Positions 57,292-64,000 of a DNA stretch of 64,000 bases are shown here, piece after piece. The DNA lies in contig NZ_FOCW01000001.1 in assembly GCF_900110225.1 (NCBI RefSeq), positions 806,001 to 870,000 on the forward strand, in the 5' to 3' direction. The notes below the pieces were generated by a model. The model worked only from the letters and a program-made list of their open reading frames with translations. It had not been told where the DNA came from and did no database searches. This DNA is from Allobrachymonas denitrificans DSM 15123 (lineage in GTDB: Bacteria; Pseudomonadota; Gammaproteobacteria; Burkholderiales; Burkholderiaceae_C). Position 1 is the first letter of the stretch, and each line of letters begins with the position of its first letter. The translations under genes and the position numbers were made by a program.

Positions 57292-59052
57292 TTACTTGCG
57301 GTTTTCGGGCTTTCGTGCATCCAGGGGCAGGGGATGGGCCGGGCACACGGTTTCGCGCTGTGCGGGTGATTCGCCAAGCAGGTAGCGGGCGACGGTCTGG
57401 TCGACGCAGTTCTTGTCGCGGTAAGGAAAGACGCCATGCTCGAGTTCGCCGCGCACATAAACGCGGTAGGCACGAGGCAGTTGGTCAAAGAAGGCGTTGG
57501 CTCCTTCCAGGGGAGTGGCCACGTCATACTGGGATTGCACCAGCAGCAGATCCAGTGACCGCAGAGGGGACCAGTCGGGTTGTGTCACGCTTGGGCGTGT
57601 CCAAGTGGTGCATGGGTTACCGTACAGACCGAAAAAGAAGTGGGGTGTACGCTCGGCCGACTCCTTGATCCGCTTTTCCCACGCGTTCTCATCGACGGAG
57701 GCTGGCGCATCGTTGCAGCGGATCGCCGCGTAGGTGGATGCATTGAAGTCCAGATCTAGGCTTTCCCTCTTTGGGTTGCGCAATGACTCGAAATAACTCG
57801 CCAGAAGTCTTTGAGCGATGATCTGACGGTCTGCCTTGCGCGCGGGAATCCTGGTGATGAAGGGCAGGCGCTGCGCGGCTTTTTCAGCGGCAGCGAAGTT
57901 CAGCGGTTTGGGCATCGACTTGAACAGCCCGTCAAGTTCGCGTGCGATGGCGATGATTTCCAGAAAATCGTCGGCGCCATCGCGTCTGTAGCCCGTCAGC
58001 ATCAGAGGAACAGCGACCGTATGCTGCATCCGTGCGCTTAAATCGGCCATGCTCCTGCGCACTGCAGCTTCGGAGGTTCCAAGCTGGAAGTGCCGGGCAT
58101 GGCGCACGGCGTAGGGAATCAAAATGTCGTCCAGCGCTCGCTGGCGTGCCGGGATTTGCGGGGGGACGAAGTCCAGCGGCCTTGAAAAATCGATATAGCT
58201 ATCCAGTACCATGCGACCAACCCGATCAGGGAACAGGCTGGCATACCAGGCACCCAGCCAGGTGCCGTATGAATAGCCGAGGTAATTGAGCTTTCCATCC
58301 CCCAGCAGACCGCGGATCAGGTCCATGTCGCGTGCTGTCGCATCGGTATTGATGAAAGGGGTGATGGGGTTCTTGAGGCAGGCCTCGGTTTCCTTGCGGT
58401 TGTTGTAACGGGCGTTAGCGATATTCTGGGGTGTCATGCCCGCGGCGCTGTAATCGAGCGTGTGAACCAGTTCGTTGCTGGCACAGCGCAGTTGGGTGCT
58501 GGCACCCGTGCCGCGTGGCGAAAAGCCGACCATGTCGTATTCATTTACCAGCTGCAGGTGCAGGGCGCGCTCAGGATGCTCGGCATCGCCTTTCTCGATC
58601 AGCAACTGTTCGATGTTGAAGGCCATGGGCAGGCCATCCGCGCCGGGCCCACCGGGATTGATCAGCAGCGAGCCACGCCGCTGATCCGGCTTCCTCGCAG
58701 CCAAACGTAGCAGACTGATGACGACGTCGCCGCGGTCGGGGTTAGCCCAATCCAGCGGTGCCCGAATGGATGCGCACCGTAGCCGATTGCCGTACTTGCG
58801 CTTGGCGCTGTCCATGGAGATGTCGATTTCCTCATCCTCGTCGGGATCATCTCCCCAGTCTTCCTCGTTGCCCAGAATGGTGGGGTCGCATGTCTTCCAT
58901 TCCACCGCCTGCTTGCGATAGCGCTCAAGGGGGTCGACCTTGTCACTCGCGGCTTGGGTGCCGGAGCTGGCGCAACCCGTCAGGCTGGCGACGAGGAGGA
59001 CACTGGCCAGCCAGATGGGGGTTGCAAGGGGCAGGGAGCGGGGTTTCTTCAT
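57292..59052 (-). CDS. Lipoprotein alpha/beta hydrolase, tripeptidyl-aminopeptidase-like
   Basis: This 586-residue protein has a lipoprotein signal peptide ending in LTGC. The hydrolase fold shows the oxyanion region LLINPGGPGADG, the nucleophile elbow GYSYGTWLGAWYA, the acid in VQSQYDVATP and the histidine in GELEHGVFPY. A TAP-like C-terminal domain is implied by the spacing, as in the Streptomyces SlpD/SlpE tripeptidyl aminopeptidases. An acidic insert (DWGDDPDEDEEIDISMD) sits near residue 80. Codon use looks less biased than in neighbours (CTA, TTG, AGG and CGG occur), which hints at more recent acquisition. The substrate is unknown. The ATG at 59052 follows AGAGGA. Confidence 0.83.
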   Translation of the reverse strand: MKKPRSLPLATPIWLASVLLVASLTGCASSGTQAASDKVDPLERYRKQAVEWKTCDPTILGNEEDWGDDPDEDEEIDISMDSAKRKYGNRLRCASIRAPLDWANPDRGDVVISLLRLAARKPDQRRGSLLINPGGPGADGLPMAFNIEQLLIEKGDAEHPERALHLQLVNEYDMVGFSPRGTGASTQLRCASNELVHTLDYSAAGMTPQNIANARYNNRKETEACLKNPITPFINTDATARDMDLIRGLLGDGKLNYLGYSYGTWLGAWYASLFPDRVGRMVLDSYIDFSRPLDFVPPQIPARQRALDDILIPYAVRHARHFQLGTSEAAVRRSMADLSARMQHTVAVPLMLTGYRRDGADDFLEIIAIARELDGLFKSMPKPLNFAAAEKAAQRLPFITRIPARKADRQIIAQRLLASYFESLRNPKRESLDLDFNASTYAAIRCNDAPASVDENAWEKRIKESAERTPHFFFGLYGNPCTTWTRPSVTQPDWSPLRSLDLLLVQSQYDVATPLEGANAFFDQLPRAYRVYVRGELEHGVFPYRDKNCVDQTVARYLLGESPAQRETVCPAHPLPLDARKPENRK

Positions 59053-59105
59053 GACTGATTCCTCTGTGGCTGCATGACTTCTGCGCAAGAGCAGGATGCG
59101 AGCAT

Positions 59106-59121
59106 TGTGATTTAAGTCACG
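59106..59121. promoter_or_regulatory. CRP/FNR-family binding site candidate
   Basis: TGTGATTTAAGTCACG matches the CRP consensus TGTGA-N6-TCACA at nine of ten fixed positions. It lies 53 bp upstream of the divergent hydrolase lipoprotein gene and about 215 bp upstream of the AhpD-like gene. Position favours control of the hydrolase. Confidence 0.5.
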
Positions 59122-59228
59122 AAAGTTGCGATTGGATACGAGTGGGGGTCATGCATTTCCTCGGGTAAACCCCTGCGTCGACCTGGCGGATCGAGTCTGG
59201 TCTGGTGGGGCTGTGAAAGGTTCCTCCC

Positions 59229-59242
59229 TGAATATATATTCA
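59229..59242. promoter_or_regulatory. AT-rich palindrome upstream of the AhpD-like gene
   Basis: TGAATATATATTCA is a perfect 14-bp palindrome inside an AT-rich island (59225-59330) that differs from the GC-rich surroundings. A weak promoter (TTGGAA at 59245-59250, TATTTT at 59270-59275, spacing 19) lies directly after it, so a repressor site is plausible. Between here and the gene is only a possible 13-codon leader (59282-59323, ending SIAKF). Confidence 0.45.
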
Positions 59243-59335
59243 TTTTGGAATATGCAAACCAGGAAAAAGTATTTTTCAATTATGAAGAGCATCCCTACCA
59301 TGCGAAGCATTGCCAAATTTTGAAGGATCCTCCGC

Positions 59336-59878
59336 ATGAGCCGCCTGCCTATCCATACCGTTGATTCCGCCCATCCCGAAGCCCAGCCGCGTCTGCAGAC
59401 AGCGCTGAAGAACAACGGCTTCCTGCCCAACCTGATCGGCGTGCTGGCCAATGCGCCCACTGCGCTGGAGATGTACCAGGAAGTCGGCGCCATCAATGGC
59501 CGTACCAGCCTGAGCGCGGGCGAGCGCGAGGTGGTGCAGATCACCGCTGCGGTGACGAATGGCTGCGGCTTTTGCGTGGCCGGCCATACCGCGCTGACGC
59601 GCAAGAAGAAGCTGCTGCCCGACGAGGTGGTGGAGGCGCTGCGTGGCACCAATGCCATCAACGATCCCAAGCTGCAGCAACTGGCCCAGTTCACGCTGGC
59701 CGTGATGGAGCACAAGGGCAATGTGCCGGATGCCGATCTGGCCGCCTTCCACGCCGCTGGCTACAGCGAGCAGCAGGCACTGGAAGTGGTGCTGGGTGTG
59801 GCGCTGGCCACGCTGTGCAACTACTCGAACAACCTGGCGCGCACGCCGATCAACCCCGAGCTGCAGCCTTACGCCTGA
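59336..59878 (+). CDS. Carboxymuconolactone decarboxylase/AhpD-family protein
   Basis: This 180-residue all-helical protein has the AhpD active-site pattern: Glu65, Cys77 and Cys80 (GCGFC) and His84, with spacing E-x11-C-x2-C-x3-H. Such proteins act as thiol-dependent peroxidases or disulfide carriers. A ring-decarboxylase role is less likely because the redox cysteine pair is complete. An AAGGATCC ribosome site precedes the ATG. It is followed after 172 bp by a flavoprotein, a rubredoxin and ABC importer genes on the same strand, so it may protect or recycle that system (inference). Confidence 0.88.
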   Translation: MSRLPIHTVDSAHPEAQPRLQTALKNNGFLPNLIGVLANAPTALEMYQEVGAINGRTSLSAGEREVVQITAAVTNGCGFCVAGHTALTRKKKLLPDEVVEALRGTNAINDPKLQQLAQFTLAVMEHKGNVPDADLAAFHAAGYSEQQALEVVLGVALATLCNYSNNLARTPINPELQPYA

Positions 59879-59929
59879 TGCTGCGGGCCACTGCTCAGCC
59901 AATGGGCAGTCGGCACGCGAGGATCAGGC

Positions 59930-60001
59930 AGCCGCGACAGGAGTCGCGGCTACCCATTCCAAAGATTGAACTGATAGAGGGCGCCTGCCGATGCAGGTGC
60001 C
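59930..60001 (+). repeat. Two hairpins in the gap before the flavoprotein gene
   Basis: AGCCGCGAC (59930-59938) pairs perfectly with GTCGCGGCT (59943-59951) around an AGGA loop. A second stem (59980-59988 with 59993-60001, one G-U pair) has a CGAT loop. Neither is followed by T residues. They could be REP-like units, an mRNA-stabilising element or a leader control element for the downstream genes. Confidence 0.5.
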
Positions 60002-60050
60002 GGGGGTGGTATTTGCCTGTGCAAGCCATCCGGTGATGAAGGAGACAACC

Positions 60051-61271
60051 ATGTCCGAAACCGCTCAACTCCTGCTGGGACAAGTCCGCTCGCATGTGCG
60101 TACCGGTCTGCGCCCGCTGGTGGAACAGATTGACCGCCAGGGTTTCTATCCCGAAACCTGGCTGCGTGAACTCGGGGCGCTGGGCGGCTTCGCGTCGCTG
60201 GCGCAGCCGGAGCAAGGTGGTTCCGGCCTCGGTCTGGCGACGCAGATCGAAGTGATGGCGGCCGTGGGGGCCGAGTGCGGCGCGACGGCCTTCACCCTGT
60301 GGTGCCAGGGCACGTTTGCCTGGTATCTGCGTCAGAGCAGCAACGCTGCCGTGCGCGAGCGCTATCTGCCGCAAGTGCTGCGCGGCGAACTGCTGGCCGG
60401 AACCGGCATGTCCAACACGGTGAAGCACCTGAGCGGCATCGAGAAGCATCTGCTGCAGGCCGAGCCGGAAGAGGGCGGTTATGTGGTCAGCGGCAGTCTG
60501 CCCTGGGTGTCCAACCTGGGGGACGAGCATGTGTTTGCGGCCACGGCGCAGCTGGGTGAGGGCGGCTATGTGATGTTTGTGGTGCGCGGCAATGCGCCCG
60601 GCGTGACGCTCAAGCCCTGCCCCGAGTTCTGCGCGCTGGAGGGCACGCGCACGCTGAATGTGCGTTTCGACAAGGTGCACATTCCCTTTGCCGATGTGCT
60701 GGCGCAGCCGAACGAGTTCAACGCCTTTCTGGGCCGGGTGAAGCCGGGCTTCATCCTGCTGCAGATCGGCATGGCGCTGGGCGTGATCGAGGGCAGCCTG
60801 AAACTGATCCGCGAGAGCAATCTGACCCAGTGCGTGACCAACGCCTGGCTGGATGACCAGCATGACGACCTGCAGGAAGAGCTGGATGCGCTGCGCGTGA
60901 AGACGCGTCAGCTGGCGCAGCAGGCGGAGGCGGGCAGCGTGGAGATGCTTCCGGTGCTGCAGGCGCGTCTGCATGCGAGCGAGCTGTCGCTGCGTGCGGC
61001 CCAGTCTGCGGCGCTGCATGCCGGCGCGCGTGGCTACCTGATGCGCCATGCGGCACAGCGACGCAGCCGCGAGGCCCTGTTTGTGGCCATCGTGACGCCG
61101 GCGCTGAAGCAACTGCGCCATGACATTGCGGTGCTGACAGCAGCCAATCCGGCAGCGGTAGCGTCGCAGGCCGCTGCGGCCGTAACCGAGGCCGCGGGCA
61201 AGGAACGTGCTGGGGAGAGCCCGAACGCCGTGGCGCCCCAGGCCGCCGAGACCGAAACCCAGGCTGCCTGA
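60051..61271 (+). CDS. Acyl-CoA-dehydrogenase-fold flavoprotein, probable monooxygenase-like
   Basis: The 406-residue protein has the dehydrogenase layout: a helical N-terminal domain (PETWLRELGALGGFASLAQP, residues 34-53), a beta domain (GYVVSGSLPWVSNLG, 143-157) and a helical C-terminal domain. The C-terminal catalytic-glutamate block (YEGTSE in classic enzymes) is not present. After HAGARGYLMRHAAQRRSRE the sequence reads FVAIVTPALKQL. The tail from about 370 is Ala-rich. It may therefore be an oxygen-using flavoprotein like DszC or HpaH rather than a dehydrogenase (inference). Rubredoxin follows 11 bp later. The ATG at 60051 has AAGGAG before it. Confidence 0.82.
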   Translation: MSETAQLLLGQVRSHVRTGLRPLVEQIDRQGFYPETWLRELGALGGFASLAQPEQGGSGLGLATQIEVMAAVGAECGATAFTLWCQGTFAWYLRQSSNAAVRERYLPQVLRGELLAGTGMSNTVKHLSGIEKHLLQAEPEEGGYVVSGSLPWVSNLGDEHVFAATAQLGEGGYVMFVVRGNAPGVTLKPCPEFCALEGTRTLNVRFDKVHIPFADVLAQPNEFNAFLGRVKPGFILLQIGMALGVIEGSLKLIRESNLTQCVTNAWLDDQHDDLQEELDALRVKTRQLAQQAEAGSVEMLPVLQARLHASELSLRAAQSAALHAGARGYLMRHAAQRRSREALFVAIVTPALKQLRHDIAVLTAANPAAVASQAAAAVTEAAGKERAGESPNAVAPQAAETETQAA

Positions 61272-61282
61272 AGGAGTATTTC

Positions 61283-61447
61283 ATGAGCCAATGGATGTGC
61301 ATTCCCTGCGGAATGATTTACGACGAAGCCGCCGGCATGCCCGAGCACGGCATCGCACCGGGTACCCGTTTTGCGGACATTCCGCACGACTGGACCTGCC
61401 CGGACTGCGGTGTCGGCAAGGATGATTTCGTTGAAATTCCGGACTGA
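61283..61447 (+). CDS. Rubredoxin
   Basis: This 54-residue iron protein has the two rubredoxin knuckles: CIPCG (Cys6, Cys9) and CPDCG (Cys39, Cys42). MIYDEAAGMPEHGIAPGTRF and the aromatic core residue in HDWTCP lie between them. It carries single electrons between a reductase and an oxygenase or peroxide-reducing partner. An AAGGAG site precedes the ATG. It lies 11 bp after the flavoprotein gene and 19 bp before the ABC ATPase gene, so it is in one operon with both. No rubredoxin reductase gene is nearby. Confidence 0.95.
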   Translation: MSQWMCIPCGMIYDEAAGMPEHGIAPGTRFADIPHDWTCPDCGVGKDDFVEIPD

Positions 61448-61466
61448 TCTGCAGGAGCGCTGACGC

Positions 61467-62279
61467 ATGACACACGCTGCCACGGTGCTGGAAGCCCGCG
61501 ACATCGCACTGGGATATGCCCAGGGCGATGGTTCGCACAAATGGGTGCTGCAGGATTTTTCGCTGGCGCTGCAGCCGGGCGAACTGGTGTCGTTGCTGGG
61601 CCCGAGTGGCGTGGGCAAGTCCTCGCTGCTGCGGGTGCTGGCCGGACTGCAGCAGGCGCAGCGCGGTGAGGTAGCCCTGTTTGGCCAGCCGTTGCGCCAG
61701 CCGCATCCGCGTGCGGCCTTCGTGTTTCAGCAGGCCTCGCTGTTTCCCTGGCTGAATGTGCGCGAGAACGTGGCCTTCGGGCTGGATTTCAGGCACCAGC
61801 CGCAGCTGGGCAAGGCCGAGTTGCAGCGTCGCGTGGATGCGGCGCTGGAGGAGGTGGGATTGAGCCATGCTGCTACGGCGTATCCGGCCGAACTTTCCGG
61901 GGGCATGGCGCAGCGCGTGGCACTGGCCCGTGCGCTGGCGCGCCAGCCGGAGGTGCTGCTGCTGGATGAGCCTTTCAGCGCGCTGGACGAAGTGACGCGC
62001 GCAGAAATGCAGGAGCTGCTGCGCGACATTGCGACCCACCACCAGACTGCGGCGGTGCTGGTGACGCACGACATCGACGAAGCCCTGACCGTGTCGGATC
62101 GTGTGCTGCTGATCGGCAATAGCCCCGGTCGCCTGATCGGGCAGTGGCGTCTGCAGGCACCGTATCCGCGTCAGGATGTGGGGCTGCAGATGAATGCCTT
62201 GCGGGTGGAGATCCTGCAGGCGCTGCGCGATTCGCGCCTGCAGCGTCAGCAGCTCGAAACCGTGGAATACGTGATCTGA
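61467..62279 (+). CDS. ABC importer ATPase, sulfonate/nitrate/taurine type
   Basis: This 270-residue ATPase has Walker A GPSGVGKSS (residues 45-53), Q-loop VFQQASLFPWLNVRENV, signature ELSGGMAQRVALARALA, Walker B VLLLDEPFSALDE and the H-loop VTHDIDEAL. It belongs with SsuB, TauB and NrtD. The order ATPase, binding protein, permease and spacings of 11 bp and an ATGA overlap show one importer operon. The ligand cannot be fixed from the ATPase. Sulfonates, taurine, nitrate, thiamine precursors and aromatic acids are all handled by this class. Confidence 0.93.
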   Translation: MTHAATVLEARDIALGYAQGDGSHKWVLQDFSLALQPGELVSLLGPSGVGKSSLLRVLAGLQQAQRGEVALFGQPLRQPHPRAAFVFQQASLFPWLNVRENVAFGLDFRHQPQLGKAELQRRVDAALEEVGLSHAATAYPAELSGGMAQRVALARALARQPEVLLLDEPFSALDEVTRAEMQELLRDIATHHQTAAVLVTHDIDEALTVSDRVLLIGNSPGRLIGQWRLQAPYPRQDVGLQMNALRVEILQALRDSRLQRQQLETVEYVI

Positions 62280-62290
62280 GGGCTGCCGGC

Positions 62291-63460
62291 ATGAACCGAC
62301 GTGAATGGATGAAACTGGCGGCGCTGTTTACCGGCGCCGGCAGCCTGCCACTGCTGCAGGCCTGTGGCCAGCGCCATGCCATGCAGCCGGATGCGCCGCT
62401 GCGCATCGGCTATCTGCCGATCACCGATGCCACGCCGCTGCTGGTGGCGCACAGCCGCAAGCTGTTCGAGGCCGAGGGCGTGGTGGTGGAAAAGCCGGTG
62501 CTGTTCCGCAGCTGGGCGCAGTTGGTGGAAGCCTTCATCAGCGGGCAGGTGAACATGGTGCATGTGCTGTCGCCGATGACGGTGTGGGCACGCTATGGCA
62601 GCCAGTCGCCGCTGAAGGTGCTGATGTGGAACCACATGGCGGGTTCGGCGCTGACCGTGCAGCCGGGCATCAACAGCGTGGCTGAACTGGGCGGCAAGAC
62701 GGTGGCGATTCCGTTCTGGTACTCCATCCACAACGTGGTGCTGCAGTATCTGCTGCGCAGCAACGGGCTGGAAGTGACCGAAAACGACGCGCCCGGCCCG
62801 CGCCAGGTGCGTCTGATCGTGATGGCGCCGTCCGACATGGTGGCGGCGCTGGCGGCGAAGAACATTGCCGGCTTCATCGTGGCCGAGCCCTTCAATGCGG
62901 TGGCCGAGAACAAGGGCGTGGGCAAGGTGCTGCGCTTTACCGGCGATGTCTGGCGCGACCATGCCTGCTGCGTGACGGTGGCGCATGCGCACGATGTGGA
63001 GCGTCGGCCGGAGTGGGTGCAGCGCGTGACCAACGCACTGGTGAAGGCCCAACTGTGGACGCTGGACCACCGTGTTGAAGCCGCGACCCTGCTGTCGAAT
63101 GCAGGCGAGGGCAAATACACGCCGCATCTGCCCGCCGTGCTGGGCAAGGTGCTGGCGCCGCCGCAGGCCGACTGGCAGCGCTATGTGGATAGCGGGGCGA
63201 TCCGCCATCCCGACTGGAAGCAGTCGCGCATCGATTTTCAGCCCTACCCGTTTGCCAGCTACACCGAAACAATGGTTGAACTGCTCAAGCAGACACACAT
63301 CGCGGGTGAAAACCTGTTCCTGCGCGATCTCGATCCCGCGCGTGTGGCAGGCGAACTGGTGGACGAGCGCTTTGTGCGCAAGGCCATCGAATCCACCCAG
63401 AGCCAGGCCCGTTTTGCTTTGCCCGCCAGCTTTGCCCGGCAGGAAACCCTGCTGGCATGA
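62291..63460 (+). CDS. ABC importer substrate-binding lipoprotein (SsuA/NrtA-like)
   Basis: The 389-residue protein starts MNRREWMKLAALFTGAGSLP and has a twin-arginine-like motif plus a lipobox-like LQAC (Cys25), so it is exported, possibly folded through Tat, and lipid-anchored. The mature part fits the NMT1/SsuA fold: LRIGYLPITDATPLLVAHSR, VEAFISGQVNMVHVLSP and LGGKTVAIPFWYSIHNVVLQ. It is longer than SsuA (about 320). The binding pocket cannot be read by eye, so the ligand stays open. Confidence 0.9.
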   Translation: MNRREWMKLAALFTGAGSLPLLQACGQRHAMQPDAPLRIGYLPITDATPLLVAHSRKLFEAEGVVVEKPVLFRSWAQLVEAFISGQVNMVHVLSPMTVWARYGSQSPLKVLMWNHMAGSALTVQPGINSVAELGGKTVAIPFWYSIHNVVLQYLLRSNGLEVTENDAPGPRQVRLIVMAPSDMVAALAAKNIAGFIVAEPFNAVAENKGVGKVLRFTGDVWRDHACCVTVAHAHDVERRPEWVQRVTNALVKAQLWTLDHRVEAATLLSNAGEGKYTPHLPAVLGKVLAPPQADWQRYVDSGAIRHPDWKQSRIDFQPYPFASYTETMVELLKQTHIAGENLFLRDLDPARVAGELVDERFVRKAIESTQSQARFALPASFARQETLLA

Positions 63461-64000
63461 CACCGGAAGTTCAGTCCATGACAAGTACGACCTTGCCTCT
63501 TTCATCACCCCCGTTGACGCAGGACGCGGGTCGACTTACCGTAATCTCCGGAGAGGGGGGAGCACCCATGCATGTGGAGCGGACCGGCGTAGCTGATGCG
63601 TCTGCCGCAGCGGATTCATTTACAAGAGCATCGGGCACCGGTCTTTCCCAGGCTTCTGCCTCCTTCCGTGCTGAAAGCTTTCCTTCGGCCGCACGCGCGG
63701 CGCTGGGCTTGCTGGTGCTTCTGCTGCTGTGGCAGATCGGTGCCTGGCTGCTGCAGCAGACCATGCCGATTGCCAGCCTGCTGGCTCCCTGGCCTACCTT
63801 CAAGAGTCTGGGCTGGTTGCTGGGCAGCGGGCAACTGTGGGCGCATGTGCTGGCCAGCCTGCAGCGGGTGCTGGTAGGACTGGTGCTGGCCCTGGTGATC
63901 GGCGTGCCGCTGGGCTTGCTGATCGGCCGGTCGCGCGCCGTGGAGCAGGCTACTGGAGGTGCCTTCCAGCTGCTGCGCATGATTTCTCCGCTGTCCTGGA
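63457..64000 (+). CDS. ABC importer permease, 3' end cut by window edge
   Basis: The frame stays open from the ATG at 63457, which overlaps the binding-protein stop (ATGA), to the right edge (181 codons). From about residue 85 it has SsuC-like membrane segments (ALGLLVLLLLWQIGAWLL) and SLQRVLVGLVLALVIGVPLG followed by LLIGRSRAVEQ. The first 80 residues are an unusual Ser/Thr/Ala-rich hydrophilic extension. An alternative ATG at 63568 has a strong GGGGGGAG site and would shorten it by 37 residues. Confidence 0.87.
   Translation, partial: MTPEVQSMTSTTLPLSSPPLTQDAGRLTVISGEGGAPMHVERTGVADASAAADSFTRASGTGLSQASASFRAESFPSAARAALGLLVLLLLWQIGAWLLQQTMPIASLLAPWPTFKSLGWLLGSGQLWAHVLASLQRVLVGLVLALVIGVPLGLLIGRSRAVEQATGGAFQLLRMISPLSW

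Noticed and set aside
59126-59323. 65-codon frame before the AhpD-like gene
   Set aside because: It lacks a ribosome site and crosses the palindrome. At most its last 13 codons could be a leader peptide.

Overview
The window is a gene-dense, GC-rich chromosomal segment of a betaproteobacterium. Order Burkholderiales is well supported and a Comamonadaceae-like lineage is my best guess. Supporting marks are the rpsU-yqeY pair, the layout rpsO-pnp-quinone oxidoreductase-tpiA-secG-tRNA-Leu-nuoA to nuoN, separate nuoC and nuoD genes, a DUF2818 gene straight after nuoN, a mitochondrial-type NuoG without the extra N7 cluster, and a DUF1178 protein. The species is not identified. I see no phage, insertion sequence, CRISPR array or rRNA operon.

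Layout. 1-9000: yqeY (cut by the left edge) and rpsU on the minus strand, a zinc alcohol dehydrogenase, GTP-dependent PEP carboxykinase, an ybiB/HI0933-family pair, tsaD, a small secreted protein, and rpsO with its promoter and terminator. 9000-13500: pnp, a quinone oxidoreductase, tpiA and secG. 13600-28500: tRNA-Leu(GAG), the complete 14-gene complex I operon and a DUF2818 membrane protein. 28500-35300: NUDIX hydrolase, DUF1178, miaA, mutL, a DedA-family protein, two related small lipoproteins and 5-formyl-THF cyclo-ligase. 35300-44800: a lytic transglycosylase, an SbmA/BacA-type ABC exporter-fold protein, a nucleotidase-queC operon, two unknown single-span membrane proteins, a cobS-cobC operon and two small lipoproteins. 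44800-57200: ilvA, valS, a persulfide-dioxygenase-like/TSUP pair with a possible operator, an 81-residue conserved-looking protein, yaaA, queF and pntAA-pntAB-pntB. 57200-64000: a lipoprotein alpha/beta hydrolase beside a CRP-like site, then a plus-strand cluster of an AhpD-like protein, an acyl-CoA-dehydrogenase-fold flavoprotein, a rubredoxin and an SsuBAC-like ABC importer whose permease runs off the right edge.

How the genes work together. Most of the window is core metabolism: NADH oxidation (nuo), NADPH balance (pnt), RNA turnover and translation (pnp, rpsO, rpsU, valS, the tRNA, miaA and tsaD tRNA modification, queC and queF for queuosine), mismatch repair, and cell-wall turnover. The accessory part least explained by textbook pathways is the 59.3-64 kb cluster. 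Its dehydrogenase-like protein appears to lack the usual catalytic glutamate motif and sits next to a rubredoxin and an importer of the sulfonate/nitrate/taurine class. I propose this as the best candidate for an undescribed uptake-plus-oxidation system.
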